This document shows, piece by piece, positions 43,678 through 53,430 of a stretch of 64,000 bases of DNA; the stretch's first letter is position 1; each line of letters starts with the position of its first letter. Location: the NCBI GenBank assembly GCA_016648135.1, contig JADDOH010010214.1, positions 20,876 to 84,875 on the forward strand, read 5' to 3'. Position numbers and translations under genes: made by a program. Below the pieces are notes generated by a model, which saw only the letters and a list, made by a program, of their open reading frames with translations, searched no databases and was not told the origin of the DNA. This stretch comes from Agrypnia vestita. Taxonomy: Eukaryota; Arthropoda; Insecta; Trichoptera; Phryganeidae.

Positions 43678-44070
43678 CTGATCTTAAAGATGCGAGAATA
43701 CTCATAGGTCTTCAGTTAGAGTATACTAATTTTTCTGCTAAGTACATGAAAACGGTATCCGAACAAAGAGTAGCCGCTAAATGAAAAAGTTTGTGAAGGC
43801 TATGAACATAGAAGGTGAAAGATTCACTTACATGAGAGGAAAATTTCCCGATATCAGCGATACTAAGATAAAAGTAGGAAATTTCGTTGGCCCACAAGTT
43901 AGAAAATTTTAAAAGATCCCGAGTTCAAAGTAAAAATGAAACTTGCCGAAAGAAGATAGCAGGATAGTATGTTGTGCATCAGTTTTTCAGGAAATGTGCC
44001 TTTACACACGTGCCGAGAATTATATTAAACTAGTTGTAACCCGTCAAAAATGGCGTTGGTTTACATGTTT
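43678..44070 (+). pseudogene. Second uncharacterised repeat-borne ORF, decayed
   Basis: Plus-strand frames read ADLKDARILIGLQLEYTNFS, then, across an apparent deletion, KKFVKAMNIEGERFTYMRGK followed by FPDISDTKIKVGNFVGPQVR, then KDPEFKVKMK, and finally CLYTRAENYIKLV. I recognise the order from an uncharacterised protein repeated in insect and cnidarian genomes: ADLK...LLGLQ.G.TKF, then MKNFVKA...G..F.Y...KFP..S.AKIK.G.F.GPQIR, then NFLG...AENY. Its function is not established as far as I know. The copy has stops and loses the Cys-rich segment and the C-terminus. It sits just upstream of a Penelope fragment. Confidence 0.5.
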
Positions 44071-44190
44071 CTAAAGAAATCAGCTAAGTTTACATCTTTT
44101 TGTCTAGAGATTTTTTGGTAGCTTTCAAAATTAATAATAATCTAGGTAACCAAATTAAAAATTGTAAAAATAAAGTTGACAAATAAAAAA

Positions 44191-44930
44191 GTCACCGTTT
44201 ATAAACTACATTGTGATGTCTGTCGCAATATATATTGGTCACGTTGGAAGATTCTTTAAAACACGTTTTATTGAACAAAAGATATCGTAAATACAAAATA
44301 AAATAGAATCATCTCAATTTGCTAAACACTTAACTCAGAATAACCACAACATATCTCCAAAAAATTAACCAATTCTCTTACATTTTTGTAATAAAGGTTT
44401 TAACTTAACAATTTTTAAAAGCTAGAAAAAAATAAGAAAATTAAAAATAATATTATTAACCAACAAATTAATACTTGCTATTCTCCCCTTCTAAATATAA
44501 TTAATGCTACATAATTTTTTTGTGTTATCTAGGTTTACAAAATAAGTATACAAATTTGTCCTCTAACAATCACTTACATTGATTTTCTCTTACTTTCACT
44601 TAAATTATAATAAGCTGTTGCCTGCACTTTTTGTATTGACCTAGATATTCCCCAAATCATCAATTTCGGGAATGTTATTAACCACCTAAAATCTATTCTG
44701 TTTGTTTGTATTATCTAAGTTATTGGTTGCATTATCCACGTAATTCCTTACATTTTGATATTTTAGAAGCACCCAATTATTTTATAATTTGTAAAACTAA
44801 TGAGTTTATTAAGGTTTTTCCTTAATATACACCAAATAATTGGTATGTACACTCACAAATAAGGTCCATGTTTATCAGTTGATAATGGCTTAATTAGTCG
44901 AAACGATCGTCCTGTGTGTGTTTAAAAAAA
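44191..44930 (+). pseudogene. Penelope-like element 3' end: GIY-YIG fragment and 3' terminal region
   Basis: The frame from 44191 reads VTVYKLHCDVCRNIYIGHVG, RFFKTRFIEQKIS, a stop, then SSQFAKHLTQNNHNI. This is the Penelope GIY-YIG endonuclease pattern (VYKL.C..C..IYIG.TGR.FKTRF.EH...S.FAKHL...H), broken by the stop and by weakened catalytic spacing. Downstream AT-rich DNA runs to GATAATGGCTTAATTAGTCG followed by AAACGATCG at 44881-44910, a stem plus GAAAC-type motif like those at 8738 and 9507. I take this as the element's terminal region. Confidence 0.7.
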
Positions 44931-46178
44931 TTAAACTCAGAAAAAATCGTGTGTTGATTTTTGAAATTTTATTAAATAATTGAGTTCTGAATAATGGATA
45001 TCGTCGGTGTTCAAAAAATTAAAACACGCTACGAATCGTTTAATAAACTTTTAACGAAACGTGTCAAATCCTATTGTTTTATTAGAGGACTAACAGAAAT
45101 GTTATAATAACTGCTTAAGATTCATAGTAATTTAACCTGAATTCTAAAGTAATTGTGTTATCCTTTCTGGCTGCTAAATTAATTCGTCGAAATAAAATTT
45201 GAGAGGGGAAAGTGTCAAACATGGCGCTTTCTTGCCAAACTTTTCCAAAGACCAAGGGACTGTAACCTTCAAGTTGCGAAGTACCGAAGTGGAGCACAGC
45301 TTTTTGGATTCTGCTAAGAACCCCGACCAGATTTGAATATTTACTCAAAAGTTGAGGCGGCTCTCCCTCTCTCTCTCTCTCTCTCCCTCTGGCCCCGAGC
45401 TGTAAATAAACATTAAAACGCCATTACTGAGACTGCTCCTAACTTCAGATCACATAATAGTCGGAAACCACGCTTTGCGCGTTAGTAACACGACATCATC
45501 GCTTTTCATCCAAAAAAGTCTACAACTTAACGGACTTCACAACTTTAAAAATGTTGATGATTTTGATTACCTACTTTAACAGAATACCAACTTGTAGTGT
45601 TGTTACACAGTTTAAACAAAAGTAATTTTTACACAGTTTAAAAATTCACGGTAAAAATATTTTCGGTGTAACCAACATCCATAATTTTTTACTTTATGTT
45701 TGAAACCATTCAATCTCCGGTTCATACCCATTTTTTGGAGAGAAAGACAAATAAAATATTAAACTTTTTTTAAAGATATAAAAGCGAGTTATTTGTTCTT
45801 TAATCAAAATAATGCTATGTATATAAGATAAAATAATCTTGCTTACCTATCTCGCCGACTCAACGTGTACGTCCCCAACAATAACCATTAATAAAAAATA
45901 TTTTATAAAATTTACAAAAATCATACACATAAAAGTATTATTAAAAATATTTATTGGTCTATAAAAGAAATTAATAAACTGAAAATTATAATTTTCAGGC
46001 GTCTTCTAGTGTACAGTACATGTTAAATAATTCGGATGAATATCAAATACCTATACATTAAAAATAGTATTGCTTCAACTTTAAAAAAATATGAAGGTTT
46101 CATTACCAGCTGCGAAATATATGTATACTATTTCTAGGATTATTGATATCTTTAGCATAGTCCATTCGAATATATTAT
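44931..46178. other. AT-rich stretch with a CT microsatellite
   Basis: A (CT)n microsatellite lies at 45363-45393. A minus-strand 77-codon frame (45115-45348) is unrecognised. Nothing else is supported. Confidence 0.5.
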
Positions 46179-46402
46179 ATGAATGAAATTGAAAGGCGGC
46201 AATATACAAAAAAAATATATATTTTGAATCCAGTCACCGAAGATTACTAACTTAAAATGTAATGAATTTTAGATTTGTCTCTATCCCTTCCAAAATCGGG
46301 TTTTTCTATAATATCTCGAATTGAGTATACTATAAATTAGTAATCGTCGATCACTGCATTAAAATTTTTTGGAGATTGCTGCCTTTGATTTTAAATCCCA
46401 CA
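46179..46402. mobile_element. MITE family M1, copy 4
   Basis: GAAAGGCGGCAATATACAA at the left and GAGATTGCTGCCTTTGATTT then TAAATCCCAC at the right. The inner pair ACCGAAGATTACTAACTTAA and TAAATTAGTAATCGTCGATC is present, as in copies 3 and 5. The left terminus is eroded. Confidence 0.7.
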
Positions 46403-46474
46403 TACATACAATATTAAAAATTTGATAATATATTATTGTTCTTACGGTGGAATTGCTGATCGTTTCATTATGCA

Positions 46475-46600
46475 AAGTGATCACTTAAGCCAGTTCATAC
46501 GACCTAGGCCACCCTATAAAGACTTCCATTCACGTTTCCCATATAATTGGCTTCGTCTCCGTGAAACATCTGTAATTTATCTTAATATAAAAATCATTTT
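46475..46600 (+). repeat. Dispersed repeat family R4, copy 4
   Basis: GATCACTTAAGCCAGTTC, ACGACCTAGGCCACCC, TATAAAGACTTCCATTCACG, TTTCCCATATAA, TTCGTCTCCGTGAAACATC and TAATTTATCTTAAT. This is the best-preserved member. Its 3' end lies about 70 bp after MITE M1 copy 4. Confidence 0.7.
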
Positions 46601-46929
46601 TTCATACATACATAAATAAATGTAAAATGTTTAATATTTTTATCCAAAAAAAAACTGTCCGGTGTTTGTTTTAAATGTTTTTTTTTCACCTTAACAATAG
46701 ACCTTGAAATAAATACTTGCTTTTTTCCTACAAAATCTCAAAATTCTCTCAAGAAAATATTCGTTCTATTAGTCACAATTTTCGAGCCCAGCCGAAATAA
46801 TGTTTTATATTAAAAAAACATTAAAACTGAAATAGGAATGAAATAAAAATATATGTATTTCGCAATTTATAAAGAAACACGAGGAGAGCGGTGTATTTAA
46901 CGCAGTTTATATTTGAATAACGTTACCCT

Positions 46930-47390
46930 TCGTTAAAACTGACCAAACACCCGAACAAAAGGGCGCCCTTATCGTTTTTCACAACCGCTAGTAGCGTGTT
47001 ACCGTAGGCGCTTACGTAAAACGATCAAAGAGCCGGCGTGAAGTTATTACTAGGCGGTGGTACAGGATTTCCCTTTTGATTTATTCGTTGGGGTGGTTCG
47101 AACGTGTGGACGGTGGCTCACGGCGTAGCGTTACGGCGCCGAACATTTTTCAGGCAGCGGCCCACTGACAGGCCTTTTGTGTATTCTACACGTGTTATTC
47201 AAAGGGAAATTGTTCAGACAGAATCTGTGTGGTGCTTTGGGCAAACAGCCCGCATGCCTTGTTTCGTCGTATTCTCGTTCCTCGTGGTTCAAAGCTCCTA
47301 CTAAAATTCAGGCTTTTAATGGAAAGTGTACATTGTTTACGCTCAACTGTCGTTTTGATTTGAAATGCTCGACCTTTCGTGCTTTATGAT
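46930..47390. other. CpG-rich island without a recognised gene
   Basis: Contains many CpG (for example GGCGTAGCGTTACGGCGCCG at about 47120) in contrast to the AT-rich flanks. Plus-strand frames of 66-70 codons overlap in different phases and show no domain. It could be a host promoter or 5' exon, or the end of an old element. Confidence 0.3.
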
Positions 47391-48209
47391 TCGAGACTTT
47401 TAATTATTTGTAAACATTTTTAATGAAAAGGACTGAAAAATTCATCTCAAAATTTACAATAAAAACATGCTTTATTTTGCTTTCATTTAAATATGATACT
47501 TGTATCGCAACTTCCTTTAGACTGTATATTTCCTTATATACATGTAATGAAAAGGACTTACATAATTAATGTATTCCAGCTTCACTCTACTCCTTGGGTA
47601 GAATTGCAGGATTTGCTTAAATAAGGAGCACTTTATCAGTGAATAAATCTTGCATAATATTGTTATCCAACCCAAACAAATTGTGTTATTAATCTTTGCC
47701 CTTGTAGGAACTATCTGAAAATTAAGTGAACGCTACGTAAACTCTATTTTGATATTTTGATATTGAATCAATATAAAAAATGTAATAATTCGTCATTATT
47801 CATCGTCATCATCTTCATTTTCTTATTCTAGAAGGGTTGGCTGCCCAAAAACTCGACAAGGGGCTTCTATTTTCCCCTGTCTTGTACTGCTTCACCCGTC
47901 CAGACCCATTTTGTTTTCATAACTTTTTTTAATCTGGGCGACCAACCGGTCGCCTTCCTTCCGAGATTGCCAAGAGAATACTTGTAGGTAATTGTTATAA
48001 TATATTGTGTGGTCATTGTTATAATTTTATTAATTCGTTAGTTCATTTTTCGTTTAAAAGTTGTTTTGATGTTTTGGTTTCTTCATTCTGTGCTTGTAAA
48101 TTGTATGTCTGTAAGTAAATACAAAAAATCTGGATTTTATTATACCTGTGTGTAAATTCTATCTCTTTTATTAAAATAGTTTGTAACGAGCTGAGTTAAA
48201 TTACATAAT
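47391..48209. other. AT-rich stretch; possible repeat tail at 47830-47990
   Basis: GGTTGGCTGCCCAAAAACTC and the palindrome GCGACCAACCGGTCGC lie in a G+C-richer patch that may be a LINE or SINE tail. No protein motif is readable. Confidence 0.35.
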
Positions 48210-48578
48210 TTTTGTATGATACTTTTAGATTCGGATACTTTTTTTCAAGTGTGGCAGTGTAACAAGTCCACGAATCATTTTTCGGCCCAAATTTGTGCTG
48301 ATTTACTTGAACCACTAATACCGTAGGAAAATGGTAATTATTTAGTAAACACGATCAACTTTCTTGATTAATGTTAGTAGAAAAGTATTAAGAGTTAAAT
48401 TAAATAATTTTTCTATTATAATTTTAAATTCGGATACTTTTTATCAAGTGTGGCAATGGAACATGTCCACGGATCACTTTTCGGCCAAAATATATGCTGA
48501 TTAACTTGAATCTCTAATATCGTAGGAAAATGGTACGTATTTAGTAAACACGATCAACTTTCTTGATTAATGTTTAGA
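48210..48578. repeat. 199-bp tandem duplication
   Basis: TTCGGATACTTTTT, CAAGTGTGGCA, TGTCCACGGATCA/AGTCCACGAATCA and CGTAGGAAAATGGTA, then TTTAGTAAACACGATCAACT, occur in the same order in two adjacent copies offset by about 199 bp. The copies differ at scattered positions, so the duplication is not brand new. Confidence 0.85.
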
Positions 48579-50319
48579 TTGACAAAGGAAACACCCAATG
48601 ACTCCATCATGTCTGACGTCAAAGATTGTGTACTTTAGACGATAAGGATAGAATATTCTTGTTGTGGTTAATAATATTGCATTGACCTTACGGAGCGAAT
48701 GTGTCATATAATTATCACCATATACACATGTGTGTCTCATATATGTTTGTTATTTATTACATGTTATATTAATAAATTCAAGCATGCTTATGCTTTGATG
48801 TGTTTCCTGGCCTAGTCAGGAGTTTAAGCCTCATTTTTGAATATCACTACGATAAATCATATTTTCATACCACCAGTGCGTAGCATAAATCGAAAAAGTT
48901 AAGAATATTTATGTGACACGGATTCCCTGTATGCATCCATATTTAAAATTTAATAAACTATATTTAATGAAATATAATTGTATGAGTTCACAAATACTAC
49001 ATATCTTGAAATATTATAGCCCTTCGTAAGCGTTGCGCTTAAGGGTTAGTTATAATATTATACTGTACAACAATGTTAAGCTTTGAAAACTTATTAATGA
49101 TCCATTTTCTGATTCGTAAGATTATAATAGCAAGTAGATTTTCACACAAACAAGAGTCTTCCCATATTACTTCGGGCTCTTGCCACTATGAAACATATCC
49201 GGAAAGAAGACGAGAAAAGTTTTCTTGGGAGATAAAAATTAATTAATAAATTTAAAAAATTTAATAGCTATGGTGTGGTTATTGTAATAAATCGTAAGAA
49301 AAACAATTATTCTACATTTAAAAAGTCATGAAGAATTTTAATAATAAGTATTATTATTAGTTACAAGAATTGAATTGAAGAGAGTTTTATTTAACATTAT
49401 ACATTTATTTAACATCCAAATAAAATATTTTATTCGATGCTCTTCCTTCTTCTCGAATATTTTACTGTAGTATAAAGCAGACGGTAATTATAAAAAGAAT
49501 TATTAAATACAATTGTTATAAAAACAATGGGGTTTAAACTATGGGAAATTTAATAAGTACAATAATAATTAATTAAAAATAACACCAGACTGGGAAAAAA
49601 AATTCCAGTGAAAATGATTTGAGTAAGAATAACACTAAAAATAAAACGTTTGAGGTGAAACACCAGTTAAAAATAAATTAAAGAAAAACGTTTATGTACT
49701 TCTTGAAAAAAAACTGTATATTCAAATAATAATTTTAATTAAGAATGGTAGAAACGTACAAAGTGTTTCAATTTTTCATTAGAAAATGGAGAAAATTTTT
49801 AATATAAAAATGTATAACTTTTTCACCGCATATGATTAATTTCCGACTTGTATTAGGTACTCGACAGATTAAATTATTTATGCATAACAGGACTATTGAT
49901 CAATGTTCTCCCATAAATAAACTAATTATTATACATATTATCGAAAAGATAATATGGTATTTAAAAATCATCAACAAAATCATCAAAAAAAAATCAAGAA
50001 CAATTGATGATGATTAATTAGTTTCTTCTTATTTGTCGATGTGCTTATGATTGTGAATTACGGTTCGTAAATCTGTTTCAATAAAAGAGCTCTACTTGGA
50101 AGGTGATTCACTACAGGTTGGTCTAGAGATAAACATCATAAAACCATAATTATGAGTCTATCCAACAGTAGTATCACAAGATAATTGAAGCATATAATTT
50201 CCAGCAATTAATTTTTCAGTTTTATTATTTGATATTTGTATGTGTTTCTGCATTTCATTTTTTTATTTCGTATCAAATATTACGCGACTCATCCCCTAAA
50301 AAAATGAAAAATATGTTTA
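48579..50319. other. AT-rich stretch without a supportable gene
   Basis: Nothing coding-like is visible; the frame at 49832-50017 is Ile/Lys-rich background. Confidence 0.5.
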
Positions 50320-50341
50320 CTATATATATATATATATATAA
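50320..50341. repeat. (TA)n microsatellite
   Basis: An uninterrupted TA run of about 11 units. Confidence 0.9.
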
Positions 50342-50420
50342 TAAGGCCTTATTGGTGGGAGACATTTTCATGTCACCCGCGAACAAGTACGGCTAGGCCG
50401 TAACTTTTGAGGCCTTTTTA

Positions 50421-50460
50421 GCCTTGACAATGGCACGTGATACCGTGTCGAAACGTCGGC
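50421..50460 (+). repeat. Stem-plus-GAAAC motif (Penelope-like terminal type)
   Basis: CCTTGACAATGGCACGTGAT then ACCGTGTCGAAACGTCGG: the CACG and CGTG parts can pair just before CGAAACGTCGG. It resembles the motifs at 9301, 41391 and 44881. Confidence 0.4.
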
Positions 50461-50555
50461 CTTGGTCTTCTCACGGAGACCATTTACAGAAAACGCGAGG
50501 GAGTCCAGAAGTTCCTTTTGTTACATACAATAACGCTCGCGGAAACCTCAAGCAA

Positions 50556-50558
<3 letters not shown>

Positions 50559-50606
<48 letters not shown>

Positions 50607-50612
50607 ATATAT
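50559..50612. repeat. (AT)n / (TATATG)n microsatellite
   Basis: An AT run of more than 40 bp ending in two TGTATA interruptions. The Tyr/Ile-rich translations across it are artefacts. Confidence 0.95.
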
Positions 50613-50629
50613 TTCCCCAGAGGTCTGCG

Positions 50630-50770
50630 GTGGAGACCATGGGACATGAAAAGATGAAGAGAGGCTGGCCTCGGAAAAGGTGGGCCGATGATATTATACC
50701 CTTCACGGGAGTAGGTGGATTAGAAAAGCCCAAAAAAGATCCCCGTGATCCAAAGGTCGTGGATTCGAAC
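50630..50770 (+). pseudogene. LINE C-terminal tail fragment
   Basis: The frame METMGHEKMKRGWPRKRWAD then DIIPFTGVGG matches the RGRPRKRWADDI motif near the end of insect LINE ORF2 proteins. The usual continuation to the DR..WR..EEA tail is lost. A tRNA-like B box (GGATTCGAACC) follows at about 50763. Confidence 0.5.
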
Positions 50771-51228
50771 CTCACTCCAGACCAGAAAATTAGTCCTATT
50801 TTCATATCACAAGCATTTAACTTAGTTTGAAAATATTAAGAATATTGGTGTGACACGTATTCCGTATTCGCGTTTCTATTTAAAAAAAAGCAGTGACGAG
50901 ATGGCTGAGGAAGAAGAAAAATAATCTACTTCCATAGCGCAAACTGCGTACTTTCTCTCTCTTCGCGATCTTGGGCCTTGATTAGATTGACGAGTAGTGA
51001 ACTATGGACTTGGTCTGTCCATATTACTTCTCAGAGTTCAAGCTTCTATTCCACACAGAGCTTTGACCGCTATTTGCTGTAGAGCTATTAAATTAATTAA
51101 TCCGGATAATTTTTATCTGACAATCTAGAAGTTGTAAAAAGATAGACAATAATTTTAATTTATTTTAAAGCATTCAATGTCTTTAGTAAAATTACACCAC
51201 GAAGCATTCTAAATACTTAATTCAAATT
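50771..51228. other. Spacer, nothing recognised
   Basis: No coding-like frame or element end is evident between the LINE tail and the Helitron-like element. Confidence 0.45.
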
Positions 51229-51463
51229 AATATATATATATAAAGAAACCCGTGTTTCCCTACCCGCCAAGTTTTCTCCACAACCACCCACCTGTGGTTA
51301 TGGTGGTGGATAGCTCTTGGTGTCACATCGAAAATATGCGAGTTTGGTGGGGGTGGCTGTGCTTGGGTGGGAGTGGGTGACGAAAATGTGCTTTCTAGCA
51401 AATTTTTCGTTATGGGAAGGCCGCAAATGCTTCAGAGTGTTTCAGAATAGGTGCGCCGTTGTA

Positions 51464-51491
51464 GAAAATTCCCGAAAGTTCTACAAGGTTC
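51464..51491. promoter_or_regulatory. Heat-shock element array, six pentamers
   Basis: GAAaaTTCccGAAagTTC followed by taCAAggTTC: alternating nGAAn/nTTCn pentamers in strict 5-bp phase, with five of six matching (CAA replaces GAA once). This is the consensus binding site of trimeric heat-shock factor HSF. Confidence 0.7.
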
Positions 51492-51549
51492 TAAACTGAG
51501 TGGCGGAATGTGTCGGTGTGTCTAGAAGGTTTCTGTACATTCGATAAAT

Positions 51550-51567
51550 TTCTTGAAAGTTCTGGAA
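51550..51567. promoter_or_regulatory. Heat-shock element, four perfect pentamers
   Basis: TTCttGAAagTTCtgGAA: four consecutive perfect inverted pentamers. Confidence 0.75.
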
Positions 51568-51580
51568 GGAGAATGTCCTA

Positions 51581-51593
51581 GAAGGTTCGCGAA
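51581..51593. promoter_or_regulatory. Heat-shock element, three perfect pentamers
   Basis: GAAggTTCgcGAA, 14 bp after the previous array and so almost in phase with it. Confidence 0.75.
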
Positions 51594-51660
51594 TGTGCTA
51601 TGGCGATCCAAATAGTGTACTAAAAATCTACGCGTGCGAAGCCGCGCGGGCACAACTAGT

Positions 51661-52743
51661 ATACTATAATATATAATAGGTATTTAATTAAAAAGTGTTT
51701 ATCTATTTACGTACATCTCAAATAACCATCTTTAATTTGAGTTCCAGTTCTATCATAAAAATATTTCCAAAATTTAATGTTGTTATACCTTCATTGTAAT
51801 CAATATTCTTTATTTTATCCATTTATATTTACTCTAGAATTTTTAATATTTGTTTTATAAAATTTAATTTTAAAAATAAAAAATATCCGTTTTGTATTTA
51901 AAGTAAGTTTATCGAAATTTTTGATAATAAAATTTCCTTTAAGCAATTCAAAATATTCTATATGGAGTATATTTACTCCGAAATCATATATCTAATAGAT
52001 TGAAGACGTTTATATTCATACATTTGTGCTTACACAGTCCTATCAAAAGCCAAGTGATTTATTAGGATACCGTAAGGGTGCGTACAAATTACATATTGAA
52101 AATAACCGCAGCGTTCTGGTATTACGAAATTGGGCACCAAGGACAAATTTGTGCGCCCAGTACATTCCGCAGCAAAAACAATTGATTTGGGAAATTCGGT
52201 TCGTACACTTATTGAGAACAATGAACAATGACTACACGACCAAATCGGCTCCTCCATTTCGCACATGAAATCTCCGCCCATTAAAGATTATTCCATACCC
52301 TATCGAGCCTAATAAAAGGCTCCGTATCTGACTATTGCCGAGAACGGAATGGGCTCTACGTGATCCGCCGATATGGGACCGATTCCAAATCGTGATTGCA
52401 CTTATCCAATACTGAATGATATACTCTTATCATGTTCCAGAAAGTGCCCGAGTGCTGTTATTAAATATTTCTTGCTCGTTTGTATTTGTATCAGTCTTCG
52501 AACATTTGAACCACTCCTAAAATCGATGCTTAACCCTGGAATAATGTGTAATGAAATCGCTCCAAGCTACGTAGGTACTACATATATTGCGAAACAATTT
52601 GGAAATGCTTAAATGTATACAATGGGAGTAATTCAGAGAAACCCCAGAGCATCGAGAGTTCCATTAAAACTTTAACATCGAATACCTATATACATATACA
52701 TATATGTACATACAGCGATAATACTGCGTTGATTTTTATATAA
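51661..52743. other. No firm gene; patch open on both strands at 52026-52281
   Basis: The patch at 52026-52281 is open on both strands (80 codons plus, 83 minus) and mildly G+C-richer. The plus-strand frame at 52373-52612 follows. None shows a known domain. Confidence 0.35.
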
Positions 52744-52933
52744 GTGGAGTACAAAAGCAATAATTAATTAAAAATGTACAGAATTCTAGATTTTATGTAA
52801 TTTTCCCTTTCAACATCATGTTTCGTGTAAATTTATAGAATATGTTTCCTTTAAAATCTCCAAATCAGTACATTATAAATTAGTAATCCTCGATGACTGC
52901 ATTCATTTTTTTTGTATGTTGCTTCTTTACCAC
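52744..52933. mobile_element. MITE family M1, copy 5
   Basis: GTGGAGTACAAAAGCAATAA at the left; TTGCTTCTTTACCAC at the right. The inner conserved block TACATTATAAATTAGTAATC then CTCGATGACTGCATTC matches copies 3 and 4. Part of the left half is deleted. Confidence 0.7.
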
Positions 52934-53159
52934 GCATGATGTTATTAATCTTCAACATACCGCGATAAAAAATATTTTTTATGATATCAACCCAAGTTAT
53001 CCAACAAAATTTGTGATTTTAGGATTAGCTAAAATTATTTATTATTTATTTTCATTTAATACGCAAGTTAGCTGGACACAAACATACCTAACTATATTTC
53101 GCATTATTTTGCCCATTAGAATATACCTCGCACAGGTACTCTATATTCATTTTATTATA

Positions 53160-53430
53160 CATATTTCCGCTCGGATCACAGTTCGCTTGTCAATCGCACC
53201 CGTTCGCTTTCTGTGATATTCACAAACTGTCAAAATAAGACCGATTCCGCACGTCCGTCACGAAACAATATACAATCATTATTTTCTCTAGAATATTCTC
53301 GAACATCCGTGCATTCCACCAGTTTCTTGATGTTTCTTAATTCTTCTAGTTTTAGTTACCTAATTCATTATCCTGGACGAGTATCCAGAGTATAAAAATC
53401 TACGATGTATGCAGTTCCCCTCTTCTTTAT
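53160..53430. promoter_or_regulatory. LTR/promoter-like module with a perfect heat-shock element
   Basis: A three-unit heat-shock element GAAtaTTCtcGAA lies at 53291-53303. On the plus strand TATAAAA follows at 53391 (88 bp downstream) with GCAGTT at 53411. On the minus strand the site precedes a TATATT at about 53270 and TTTTGACAGTT at about 53230, then a GTGCGA-type leader like that at 24851-25250. The direction is therefore unresolved. The base composition and leader style match the other LTR-like modules. Confidence 0.45.

Larger units (their letters stand above)
51229..51660 (+). mobile_element. Helitron-like element carrying heat-shock element arrays
   Basis: The 5' side is ATATATATATAAAGAAACCC then GTGTTTCCC, as in insect Helitrons that start TC(TA)nAAAGAAA. 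The 3' side has a G+C-rich hairpin-prone stretch (CGCGTGCGAAGCCGCGCGGG, 51631-51650) then CACAACTAG followed by T at 51660, matching the CTRR-T end. The exact 5' TC is unclear because of the TA run. There is no Rep/helicase, so it is non-autonomous. The interior holds three blocks of heat-shock elements (51464-51593). A 60-codon frame inside is not recognised as a protein. Confidence 0.6.

Noticed and set aside
50424..50805. Overlapping plus and minus frames with Tyr-Ile runs
   Set aside because: They read through the (AT)n microsatellite; only the short LINE motif after 50630 is meaningful.
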